A DNA stretch of 64,000 nt from RBG-16-64-43 sp964353865. GTDB taxonomy: Bacteria; Chloroflexota; Anaerolineae; Anaerolineales; RBG-16-64-43. The notes below the pieces were generated by a model. The model saw nothing but the letters and a program-made list of their open reading frames with translations, had not been told where the DNA came from and searched no databases. This document shows positions 35,306 to 43,476 of the stretch, piece after piece. The stretch is taken from NCBI GenBank assembly GCA_964353865.1, contig CAYGXJ010000035.1, positions 5,057 through 69,056 of the forward strand, given 5' to 3'. A program made the position numbers and the translations under genes. How positions within the stretch are numbered: the stretch's first letter is position 1; each line of letters begins with the position of its first letter.

Positions 35306-36249
35306 CCCTTACTCCCAGATGCCATTTCGCGGTACCACGCGACCGTTTGCCGCAATCCCTCCGACAGGCTCACTTGCGCGCGGAAGCCAATCCAATCGCG
35401 GGCTTGGTCCGGATCGCAGCACGAATGATGAATCTCTCCCGGACGTGCCGGCGCGAAATAGACTTCAGGGAGCACGCCCGCCTGTTGCGCCATGAGTTCG
35501 AGCAGTTCACGAACGGTGCGCCCAACCCCGGTGCCCACGTTGACCGCTCGCCCAGGCGCGTCGGCGGCCCGGCAGGCCAGAAGATTGGCCCGCACCACGT
35601 CGTCGACGAAGACAAAATCCCGCGTTTGCTCGCCGTCGCCGTAGATGGTGACCGTCGTGGCGCCGAGCAGCGCCTCGGCAAAGCGGGCGATGACGCCCGA
35701 GTACTCCGAGGTGGGGTCCTGCCGCGGCCCATACACGTTAAAGTAACGCAGGGCCACGGTCTCCAGCCCAAAGGCGGTGGTAAACGTGCGGGCGTAGGCC
35801 TCGCCGGCGAGTTTGGTCACCGCATACGGCGAGAGCGGCAGCAGGGTCTGCTCCTCGCGAGCGGGCACCGCCCCCTCGCCGTAGACCGCGGACGAGGAGG
35901 CCGTCACCACGCGTTGCACGCCTGCTGCGCGCGCCTCCAACAGCACATTGAGGGTGCCGCTCAAGTTGACCGCGTGCGTCGTCTGTGGGTCCTCGAGCGA
36001 CTCGACCACTGAAACCCGTGCGGCCTGATGCAGGACGTAGTCCACACCCTGCATGGCGCGCTGCACCAGCGCGAGATCGCGAATGTCACCCTCGATGATT
36101 TCCACCTGGCTCTCGACCGGCTGCAAGTTCTCGCGCCGGCCGGTAGAGAAGTTGTCGAGTACGCGCACCTGCGCACCCTGAGCCGCCAGCGTCTGCGCCA
36201 GATGCGAGCCGATAAAACCCGCGCCGCCAGTAATCAGGTAGCGGGTCAT
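35302..36249 (-). CDS. NAD-dependent nucleotide-sugar epimerase/dehydratase
   Basis: The product is a 315-residue extended SDR with 'YLITGGAGFIGSHLAQTLA' at its start, 'HQAARVSVVESLEDP' in the middle, the active site 'SSSAVYGEG' and 'SPYAVTKLAGE' (YxxxK), and 'RYFNVYGPRQDP', which is typical of UDP-glucose/UDP-GlcNAc 4-epimerases. It is full-length. The exact sugar cannot be told. ATG at 36249 chosen because the fold begins there; the longer frame adds sequence that belongs to the neighbouring gene. Coupled by overlap to the gene on each side. Confidence 0.9.
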   Translation of the reverse strand: MTRYLITGGAGFIGSHLAQTLAAQGAQVRVLDNFSTGRRENLQPVESQVEIIEGDIRDLALVQRAMQGVDYVLHQAARVSVVESLEDPQTTHAVNLSGTLNVLLEARAAGVQRVVTASSSAVYGEGAVPAREEQTLLPLSPYAVTKLAGEAYARTFTTAFGLETVALRYFNVYGPRQDPTSEYSGVIARFAEALLGATTVTIYGDGEQTRDFVFVDDVVRANLLACRAADAPGRAVNVGTGVGRTVRELLELMAQQAGVLPEVYFAPARPGEIHHSCCDPDQARDWIGFRAQVSLSEGLRQTVAWYREMASGSKG

Positions 36250-37271
36250 CGGCCAGAGGGGGCCCTTGCCCCACGCGCGCGGCGCGCCACACCGAACCAT
36301 CCCCACCAGAAGCCCAGACCCCAGGCAAGGTGCATCGATGCCAGGGCCAGAGGCAAGGCCCACACCATCCCTGCCGCGCGCTGCCGGGTTGCCCGCAGAA
36401 TGCCGGCCGCAAGAAGAACGGCCGCATAGGCGAGGGCGAAGGCACCCAGCAGGGTTCTGGCGAGCGGAGTGAATATCGCGCCGACAACCAGAACAAGCAG
36501 CAACGCCACCCAGAGAGCGGGGGCTGCCTGCCTTGGCCGCAAGGCGGCCGGATGAAACGAAAGCATCACCGTCTTCTGTACTCCGTAACGAAAGTACTGC
36601 CGCGCGAGTGCCGCAAGCGTTGGCCGGGCAATGTACGTGCTACGGATCTCTGGAGAGAACAGCAGGCGCCCGCCCGTTTGGCGCAGGCGGTAGTTGAATT
36701 CGTAGTCCTCATTGACCGGGACGGCCTCGTTGAATCCTCCCAGGCGCTCAATTGTGCTGCGACGATATGCGCCGAAGGGGACCGTATCCACTTCCCCGGC
36801 GGAGCCCCCCAAACGGTAGCGCGTGCCCCCCGCGCCGAGCGGATGGCCGGCCGCGGCCGCGATGGCCGCGGCAATGGCTCCCCTCGCGCCGGGGAGAATA
36901 TCCCAGGCGCCGCCCACGCCATCGCATCCCGTGCGCTCGAGCAGGCTCGCGCAGCGCTCGACGTAGTCGGGGCGCGGCACAGCATGCCCATCCACGCGCA
37001 GTACGAACTCACCATGCGCCGCGCGCCAGGCTTGGTTCAATCCCGCTGGCGCGGTGAGGCCCGGATTATCGACCACGGTCACCTGCAGCGCGGGGTGGTC
37101 GCGGGCGAATCTTTCAACGCGAGCGCGGCTGTCGTCTTCCGACCGCCCGTCCGCGACGATGACCTCCATGCGATCACGGCCGAAGGTCTGGCCGTCCAGC
37201 GCCTCCAGGACTCTGTCAATGGTCTTCGCCTCATTGCGGCACGGAATGATGACGGACACCAAAGGGGGCAT
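36246..37271 (-). CDS. family 2 glycosyltransferase with C-terminal membrane spans
   Basis: The product is about 341 residues. The GT-A domain begins 'LVSVIIPCRNEAKTIDRVLEALDGQTF' and has 'VIVADGRSEDDS', the metal-binding 'FVLRVDGHAVPRPDYV' and 'RLGGFNEAVPVNEDYEFNYRLRQTGGR', all hallmarks of ExoA/succinoglycan-type GT2 enzymes. Two or three membrane spans in the last 90 residues anchor it. It would add a sugar to a lipid-linked acceptor at the inner membrane. I start it at the ATG at 37271; a TTG at 37301 is an alternative. Confidence 0.85.
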   Translation of the reverse strand: MPPLVSVIIPCRNEAKTIDRVLEALDGQTFGRDRMEVIVADGRSEDDSRARVERFARDHPALQVTVVDNPGLTAPAGLNQAWRAAHGEFVLRVDGHAVPRPDYVERCASLLERTGCDGVGGAWDILPGARGAIAAAIAAAAGHPLGAGGTRYRLGGSAGEVDTVPFGAYRRSTIERLGGFNEAVPVNEDYEFNYRLRQTGGRLLFSPEIRSTYIARPTLAALARQYFRYGVQKTVMLSFHPAALRPRQAAPALWVALLLVLVVGAIFTPLARTLLGAFALAYAAVLLAAGILRATRQRAAGMVWALPLALASMHLAWGLGFWWGWFGVARRARGARAPSGR

Positions 37272-37304
37272 CGAAGGCACAGCCACGCGGGCATACCCCA
37301 AAGG

Positions 37305-38528
37305 CTAACCGGCGCGCGCCGGGTTGGGCCGGTCGAGGAGTTCGAGGTAACGGCCCTCGAGCCCCGAAACGACTTGTTCCCAGCCAAATTGGGCTTCCAC
37401 AAACGCGCGCGCCGCGGCGCCGAGGCGCCGGCGCTCGAGCGGGGAGTCCAGCAATCTTACCACCTGGGCGGCAAAGTCGGCCGCCCCGTCGGCCAAGAGG
37501 TAGTGCTCGCCGTCCGAGGCGCCGATTCCTTCAATGCCGATGCCCGTGGTGACCACCGCCTTGCCCATGGCGAAGGCTTCGATGATCTTCACCCGCATCC
37601 CGCCGCCGCTGCGAAGGGGTACAACGACCATCGCCGCCTGACTCCAATAGGGGCCGATTTCGGGGACTTTCCCGGTCACGGTGATGGCCGGGTCGCCCGC
37701 CGGCCAGCGCAGAATGTCTGCTGGAGGATCGCGCCCGACGATCAGCCAACGCGCCTCCGGCCGCTGGCGCCGAACGAGAGGCCAGATGGAACTCTTGAAC
37801 CATCGCAGCGAGTCCACATTCGGCGGCCAATCCAGCGCGCCGACATAGAGCAGCGTGCCCGGCTCTTCGCCCGCCGACGAAATCGGCCGGTGCACGTCGG
37901 CACCCACAGGGACGACCGCCACATGTGCCCGAGGCTCCAGCTCCGTGCAGCGCTGTGCGTCTTGGGGGGTGACGGCCAGGGTCAGATCCGCCGCGCCGAT
38001 CGCGCGTTGCTCGAACCGGCGCATGCGGCAGGCCTGGAGCCGCACGTAGGCGCTGAGCGGGAAGGGCGCCGTCTGAGCAAAGCGTTCGGCTACAAGCGCC
38101 TCAACATTCGTCAGGCGCAGAACGGCCGGAACCCCGCGGCGCTGCACCGCATCGAGGTAGTGCGCCATGTGGGAATTCTCAAGCTGGACGACGTCGAACG
38201 ATTGCGAGTTCAGCACCTCCTCGAGCGCTGCGAACATCGGCGCGGCCGAGTACTTGGCCGCGGTGTAGGGGAGGTGAGAGAAGAGCGCCATGGCGGCGGG
38301 CAGGGCGCGAGTGCGCGTGTCGTGCGGCACGGCGCGGGCCCACATCAAATGCGCCTCGGCCGCCAACTGGTCGGCCGCCTGCTGCGAGCCGAAGCCCAGA
38401 TAAGCCACACGGTGCCCGCGAGCAGCCAGATGGCGCATCGGTTCAAAGATGGCGATTCGCCCTCCGTCATTCGCGGGGTAGGGAATCTTCGGACCGACGA
38501 AAAGCAGATCCAGCGCACGACGCGGCAC
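37305..38528 (-). CDS. family 4 glycosyltransferase
   Basis: The product is a 407-residue GT-B enzyme. The N-domain starts 'LDLLFVGPKIPYPANDGGRIAIFEPMRHLAARGHRV'. The C-domain has 'LLYVGALDWPPNVDSLRWF', 'WLIVGRDPPADI', and the sugar-nucleotide loop 'VVVPLRSGGGMRVKIIEAFAMGKAVVTTGIGIEGI', the pattern of the GT4 WcaI/YpfP-like branch often seen in exopolysaccharide clusters. GTG at 38528 with AAGGAG six bases upstream. Confidence 0.88.
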   Translation of the reverse strand: MPRRALDLLFVGPKIPYPANDGGRIAIFEPMRHLAARGHRVAYLGFGSQQAADQLAAEAHLMWARAVPHDTRTRALPAAMALFSHLPYTAAKYSAAPMFAALEEVLNSQSFDVVQLENSHMAHYLDAVQRRGVPAVLRLTNVEALVAERFAQTAPFPLSAYVRLQACRMRRFEQRAIGAADLTLAVTPQDAQRCTELEPRAHVAVVPVGADVHRPISSAGEEPGTLLYVGALDWPPNVDSLRWFKSSIWPLVRRQRPEARWLIVGRDPPADILRWPAGDPAITVTGKVPEIGPYWSQAAMVVVPLRSGGGMRVKIIEAFAMGKAVVTTGIGIEGIGASDGEHYLLADGAADFAAQVVRLLDSPLERRRLGAAARAFVEAQFGWEQVVSGLEGRYLELLDRPNPARAG

Positions 38529-38537
38529 GCGCTCTCC

Positions 38538-40031
38538 TTACGGATCGGAATGGACGGGCGCACCCACGTTGCGGCGCCTGCGCCATTCGCTCAACCAGAT
38601 CAGCGCGGCGATAACCGCCGCCGAGGCCACGCTGGCGAGGAGGGGCACCCACGCATCCAGTTTGACCACCGCCGCGAACAGCAGCGGCACCCAGGCGAAC
38701 CATGCCAGGCGCTTCAGGCGCCAGTTGAATACGATACCTGCGCTGGCCAGGAGCAACAAAGCCGGCATGACCAGGTCCCGGTGGCGGCTCTCACGCGGGA
38801 TGGCCAGTGAGAAGAGCACCAGCAAGAGCGCCGCGAAGGTCAGCAGACCGGCAATGCCGGCGTGCGACCGGCGCAAGCTGCTCCCCACCCCCAGCACGGC
38901 AAATGGCAGCACCAAGTACCACAACCACATTCCGGGGAAGCCCACCGTGTAGGGGCCGAAGGCGGGTGCCGCAGGGATCGCCCCGGGCAGGATCCACGCA
39001 TACGGCGCGAGCACCGTGGAAGTCACGGAGAGGCCGAAATAGGCAGCGAAGGAAATCGGGTGGCCAAGCGCCCATGCCAGGAGTTTGGTCACATTCGCTG
39101 AAGGAGGCAGGTCGCTGAAATAAGAGGAGAGAAACGACCCGGCGCCAAAATTGCCAAGCGGCAGGGTGAAATCCGCCAACCTGCGCACAATGGGGAAGAG
39201 TGCTGCCGCGAGAGCAAGCAGGCCGATCACCAGGAACCACCGCATTCGCCTGGCTTGCACAGCGCGGGCGAAGAGAAAAACCGCCGCTCCCAACCCCGTT
39301 GCGATAAAGACATAGTCACGCATGAGAACGATGGCTGCGCCGGCTGCCAGGGTCGCACCGCCCCATCCGATGAGGCGTGCGGCACTCGGCGCCTGGCTCA
39401 TTAGCCGCTGCAGTGTCCAGAAGAAGAACAGGGCCGAGGCCAGGATGAGCGCGTCTTTGAGGGGCATCAGGCTGTAGACCCAGAAGCCGGTATACAGCGC
39501 GCACATCCATCCGGCCAGGCGACCCACCTGCTCTCCAAGGAAATCGCTCCCCATCCGATAGGTGAGGTACACAGAGGCGGCGCCCAGTACGGCATTGAGC
39601 ACGATCACCGCCGCGGGTGAATGGCCGACCACCCAGTAGACGGCCGCTACAACGCGCGTGAACGGCTCATGGGCGACCCACTCCAGCCCGCCGACGCCTT
39701 GAAGTTCGACCCCGGTCTTCCACGCCTGGGCCAAGGCCCAGCCTACGCGGTCGTAGGCGATGGCGTCATCCAGCCAGCCGCGCGTTCCGACCCATGTGGA
39801 ATACAGCCAGGAGGCAGCCAGGCGCAGGAGCAGGCTTCCGAAGAAGAGGACCAGTGCGGGACTGCGGCTCGCGCGGGGTTCGACCCACCCAATGGCGAGC
39901 CACGCGATGGGTGCCAAGAGGCACAACACAACCAACGGGGCTCCACCCTGCTCCCACGGAAGCAAGGCAACAGCCAGTGCCAAAATCCCGGCCACAGCCA
40001 GGGGTGTGAGTCCGCGCGGATTTCGTTTCAT
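38538..40031 (-). CDS. polytopic membrane protein, GT-C/polymerase type
   Basis: The product is 497 residues with about twelve membrane spans. The first large loop includes 'WLDDAIAYDRVGWALAQAWKTGVE', an acidic segment of the kind seen at the active site of GT-C (GT39/PMT-like) glycosyltransferases. The rest has no further signature. It may transfer sugars from lipid carriers, or polymerise repeat units. The ATG at 40031 overlaps the preceding stop codon (ATGA), so the very long frame up to 40460 is a run-on into another gene. Confidence 0.7.
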   Translation of the reverse strand: MKRNPRGLTPLAVAGILALAVALLPWEQGGAPLVVLCLLAPIAWLAIGWVEPRASRSPALVLFFGSLLLRLAASWLYSTWVGTRGWLDDAIAYDRVGWALAQAWKTGVELQGVGGLEWVAHEPFTRVVAAVYWVVGHSPAAVIVLNAVLGAASVYLTYRMGSDFLGEQVGRLAGWMCALYTGFWVYSLMPLKDALILASALFFFWTLQRLMSQAPSAARLIGWGGATLAAGAAIVLMRDYVFIATGLGAAVFLFARAVQARRMRWFLVIGLLALAAALFPIVRRLADFTLPLGNFGAGSFLSSYFSDLPPSANVTKLLAWALGHPISFAAYFGLSVTSTVLAPYAWILPGAIPAAPAFGPYTVGFPGMWLWYLVLPFAVLGVGSSLRRSHAGIAGLLTFAALLLVLFSLAIPRESRHRDLVMPALLLLASAGIVFNWRLKRLAWFAWVPLLFAAVVKLDAWVPLLASVASAAVIAALIWLSEWRRRRNVGAPVHSDP

Positions 40032-41179
40032 TTCAACGGCTGATTGCAGAGTGCGGCGGGACCTTCTGTGCTGTACACGGCAAGCGATCGCTCGAGCATC
40101 GCTTCCAGAGTGTACGCGCGCGCCGCTCGATTTGCGGCGTGTGCCAGGCGGGCACGCTCCTCCCGCGAGCCCGACAGCCTCACCATTGCCTCGGCCAGCG
40201 CCGGAGGATCGTTCGGGGGAACCAGAATCCCTGTCTCCCCGTGACGAATGAGGTCGGCGTTGCCCCCCACCCGCGTGGCGACGCACGCCACCCCGCACGC
40301 CATGGCTTCGAGCAGAGTATACGACATGCTTTCGAAGCGGGACGGCAGCACGAACACATCCGCGGCCCGCAGCGCCGCGCGCACCCCCTCGCGCGTGATC
40401 GAGCCCATCCAGCGAAGGTGATTGGCGCATCCCAATTGCGCGGCCATACTTGAGAGCCATGCGCGCTCGGGGCCGTCGCCGACGATGGACAGGCGCGCCT
40501 GCGGCCTCTCGGCGAGCGCGAATGCGCGCAGGAGCGTGGTCACGTCCTTTTCCGGCGAGAGGCGGCCGACGTAGATGAACCGGACCTCGCCCGGCGCCTG
40601 TTCGTGTTCACGAGGCTGAACCGTAGCGGCGTCCTCGCCAGGCTCAAACCAGAAAGGCTCGATGCCGTTTGGGATGCATACAGATTGCGCTGGGCGCACG
40701 AGTCCCTTGCGCACGTAGAGGGCCTGGATGGTGGGCGAGACAAACACCACGGTGCGAGTTGCCCACCGGTTGAGGGCCGACTCGGCCCACTGGTAGACGC
40801 GGATCCCGAGTCCTCGATCCTTGAGGAAGAAGGCCGGCGTGTGTACCGTGTGGATGCAGTCCAGCCGCAGTGACCGGCCCGCCAGGCGCCCGAGCAATCC
40901 GCCGCGGGTGTCGTGCGTGTGGACGATCGAGATTGCCCGCTCCCGGAATACCCGCCGCAGTTCGGTGAGGCTGCGCAGGTCGAATTTCCCCGTGGCCGCG
41001 ACCCTCACCACCGGCACGCCCTCCGCTTCCATCAAGGCGCGATACTCTGGAAGGATGTCGCCGACAAGGGCGAATTCGACCTCGTGTTTCAGGCCGCGCA
41101 CAAGCTGCAGCAGGTGGGTCTCGATGCCGCCTGTGGCGAGCGGCGTGAGCGAAACAAGCGCGACGCGCGGGCGGGTCAT
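40028..41179 (-). CDS. family 4 glycosyltransferase
   Basis: The product is a 383-residue GT-B enzyme that starts 'RVALVSLTPLATGGIETHLLQLVRGL' and has 'VHTHDTRGGLLGRLAGRSL', the linker 'RPAQSVCIPNGIEPFWF', 'IYVGRLSPEKDVTTLLRAFA', and the donor-binding 'VFVLPSRFESMSYTLLEAMACGVACVATRVGGNADLI' with the E-x7-E pair. Probable retaining glycosyl transfer from a nucleotide sugar at the inner membrane face. ATG overlaps the upstream gene by four bases on both sides. Confidence 0.9.
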   Translation of the reverse strand: MTRPRVALVSLTPLATGGIETHLLQLVRGLKHEVEFALVGDILPEYRALMEAEGVPVVRVAATGKFDLRSLTELRRVFRERAISIVHTHDTRGGLLGRLAGRSLRLDCIHTVHTPAFFLKDRGLGIRVYQWAESALNRWATRTVVFVSPTIQALYVRKGLVRPAQSVCIPNGIEPFWFEPGEDAATVQPREHEQAPGEVRFIYVGRLSPEKDVTTLLRAFALAERPQARLSIVGDGPERAWLSSMAAQLGCANHLRWMGSITREGVRAALRAADVFVLPSRFESMSYTLLEAMACGVACVATRVGGNADLIRHGETGILVPPNDPPALAEAMVRLSGSREERARLAHAANRAARAYTLEAMLERSLAVYSTEGPAALCNQPLK

Positions 41180-42309
41180 GCGGCGCCTTCCATGGCGCGG
41201 GCAAATGCGCGGTCGAATGCCTCAGCCATGCGCTCCACGGTGAACTGTGCCTCGGCTTGCTTCGCCGCCGCACCCAAGCGGCGGGCCTCATCCCTATCGG
41301 TCAATAGATGCAGGATCGCTGCCTCGAGCGCCGGCTCATCCGCGTCGGGGACCACCATCCCGCTTTCGCCAGGTCGGATCAAGTCGCCCACGGCGCCGAC
41401 CATTTCGGAGACGACGATCGGCAGCCCCGCGCTGGCGGCCTCGTTGAGCACCAATCCCCAGGCTTCGGCCACTCGCGCCCGACGCGATGGCAGGACAAAG
41501 ACCTCAGCCAGCGAGAAGAGCATGTCCTTCTCGGCTTTGCCCACGACGGCCCGGCGTGTGAAGTGAACTGAGGTCAACCCCAAACTTTGTGTCTGGTGCT
41601 CGAGTGCGGGCAGCATGGGGCCTTCGCCGGCCACGACCAAAAAGGTCTCCGGCCGCTTTGCAGCGACTCGTGCAAGCGCTCTCAAGAGAAGATCAGGCGA
41701 TTTGACCGGTATCAATCGTCCGAGGAACAGAACCACTGGCCGATCGCCGATGCCCCATTCGGATCGGATGCTTGTCAGATGCGCACGGTCGTCCCGCTCG
41801 AACACATAGCCCGCCGTGTTCCCGGTCTGGCTGATCGTATCGCGGGGCGCACCGAGATGTTCGAGATAGGCCGCAGCGCGGCTGCCGTAGGCCAGGCTGG
41901 CGGCCGATCGCCGCACGACAAGGGCCTCGAGCGGCCGGCTCAGCCAGCGCCGCGGGTGGCGCGTGGCAACCCACTCGCCGCTCCACAGCACGAAGGGCCG
42001 CCGCGCGATGCACGCCGCGCGACAGGCCGCCAGGGTGGCATAGGAGCCGAGGTCGGAGCCGAGGATCAGGTCGAACGGCCTCTCCTCGTGGGCGCGCAGC
42101 ACCGCCCGCGTAAGACCGGGCGCGACAACGAAGTCCGACATTTCCGGAATGCGGAAGCCGCGCAGCACATGGGAGCGCGGCGGCAGACGGCGCGGGGATT
42201 CGTTGACGAAGAAGAATTCGACCTCGTGACGCTGCGCCAGAAGCCCGAACAACTCGTGCCGGTAGGGCGGGTAGTGCTCGTGGACAAATGCGACCCGCAC
42301 GCGGCTCAT
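41176..42309 (-). CDS. family 4 glycosyltransferase
   Basis: The product is a 377-residue GT-B enzyme. The N-domain opens 'RVAFVHEHYPPYRHELFGLLAQRHEVEFFFV'. The C-domain has 'VVLFLGRLIPVKSPDLLLRALARV', 'LVVAGEGPMLPALEHQ', and 'VFVLPSRRARVAEAWGLVLNEAASAGLPIVVSEMVGAVGDLI'. The E-x7-E pair is present as 'EAWGLVLNE'. Coupled at both ends by ATGA overlaps. The sugar is not predictable. Confidence 0.9.
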   Translation of the reverse strand: MSRVRVAFVHEHYPPYRHELFGLLAQRHEVEFFFVNESPRRLPPRSHVLRGFRIPEMSDFVVAPGLTRAVLRAHEERPFDLILGSDLGSYATLAACRAACIARRPFVLWSGEWVATRHPRRWLSRPLEALVVRRSAASLAYGSRAAAYLEHLGAPRDTISQTGNTAGYVFERDDRAHLTSIRSEWGIGDRPVVLFLGRLIPVKSPDLLLRALARVAAKRPETFLVVAGEGPMLPALEHQTQSLGLTSVHFTRRAVVGKAEKDMLFSLAEVFVLPSRRARVAEAWGLVLNEAASAGLPIVVSEMVGAVGDLIRPGESGMVVPDADEPALEAAILHLLTDRDEARRLGAAAKQAEAQFTVERMAEAFDRAFARAMEGAA

Positions 42310-43463
42310 GCGGCCGCCATCAACTCAGCATAGAGCTGCTGATAGCGGTCGACCATGACCTGAAGCGAATAGTACTGTTCCACCCTCGCCCGAGCGAAGT
42401 TCCCAAGACGCTGGCGCGCATCGGCCGCCATCGTGAGCGCGCTCTCGAGCCGGCGCGAGAGAGCAAGCGCGTCGCCGGTGGGGAAGATCCAACCCGTCTC
42501 GCCCTCGAGCACCACGCCCGCCGCGTTGGCGGCTTCCGACACGATCACCGGAACGCTGCAGGCCATGGCCTCAAGCACAGTATTCGGGAACCCCTCATAC
42601 TTCGAGGGTAGGACCAACACATCCAGCGCGTGATAGACCGACTCGACCTCGGAGGTCACCCCACGCACCTCGACCACCGGTGCGAGATCCCACTCGAGCA
42701 CCCATCGTTCAACCTCCGCGCGCGCCTCGGCAAAGGTTGTTCCTCCCACCAGCAGCAGTTTTGCCTGCGCCGGCCAGCGCCCTTCCCCCCGTAGCATATG
42801 CACCGCCTGCAGCAGCGTGCGGTGGTCCTTCACCGGGGAATACCGCGCGACCATGCCGACCAGGTGCGCGGACTCGCTCATGCCGAGCGCGCGCTTGGCG
42901 GCTGCGACATCGGGCGCGGGTTTGAAGCGCCATAGGTTGACGCCGTTCTGGATGACGCGCAGACGGGGGTGCGGAATGCCGAGCACTGCTTCGGCCTCTT
43001 CGGCTGCGGCGGCGGAATTCGACACGATGACCCGGCTCGCGCGCCACAGCACTCGCTCGGTCCACTGCCACGACCGCGACCAGAAGCCGGCGATGCGCGT
43101 GCGCAGCGAAGTGACCAGGCGCGGGTGCCCGGCCAGTAGGCCGGCCAGGCGCAGGTAGAGGTCCGCCGTGCGCAGGTACGACTGGAGAATGTCCGGACGA
43201 CAGGCGCGAATGAGGCCTACCAGCCGCGCCAACGCGATCAGATTGCCCAGCTTGCCAAGCGGCTTGCGTAGGCTGAGGACAGGGTCGTCCCCGGGCGGAA
43301 TCTCAATCGGGACGGTTGCCGGATCATAGATCGTCACCACGATCGGCTCGAACATCGTCCGATCGAGATGGCGCACCAACTCCATGGCTTGCCGCTCGGT
43401 GCCGCCGGCGGCGAGTGTTGGCAGCAGGTACAGGATGCGCGTTCGACGCGCTGCGTTCGTCAC
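42306..43463 (-). CDS. family 4 glycosyltransferase
   Basis: The product is a 385-residue GT-B enzyme that starts 'RILYLLPTLAAGGTERQAMELVRHL' and has 'RVIQNGVNLWRFKPAPDVAAAK', 'VGMVARYSPVKDHRTLLQAVHML' and 'VLVLPSKYEGFPNTVLEAMACSVPVIVSEAANAAGVV', a classic GT4 donor site. GTG at 43463 with a GAGG ribosome binding site is chosen; the frame continues to 43643 but that part overlaps the upstream gene in another frame. Confidence 0.88.
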   Translation of the reverse strand: MTNAARRTRILYLLPTLAAGGTERQAMELVRHLDRTMFEPIVVTIYDPATVPIEIPPGDDPVLSLRKPLGKLGNLIALARLVGLIRACRPDILQSYLRTADLYLRLAGLLAGHPRLVTSLRTRIAGFWSRSWQWTERVLWRASRVIVSNSAAAAEEAEAVLGIPHPRLRVIQNGVNLWRFKPAPDVAAAKRALGMSESAHLVGMVARYSPVKDHRTLLQAVHMLRGEGRWPAQAKLLLVGGTTFAEARAEVERWVLEWDLAPVVEVRGVTSEVESVYHALDVLVLPSKYEGFPNTVLEAMACSVPVIVSEAANAAGVVLEGETGWIFPTGDALALSRRLESALTMAADARQRLGNFARARVEQYYSLQVMVDRYQQLYAELMAAA

Positions 43464-43476
43464 GGAGAGGCCTCGC

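Noticed and set aside
33449..38810. Very long plus-strand open frames (659 and 826 residues) opposite the sugar genes
   Set aside because: They are antisense to well-supported genes, have low-complexity Arg/His/Gln-rich sequence, and show no family motif. High GC content removes stop codons.
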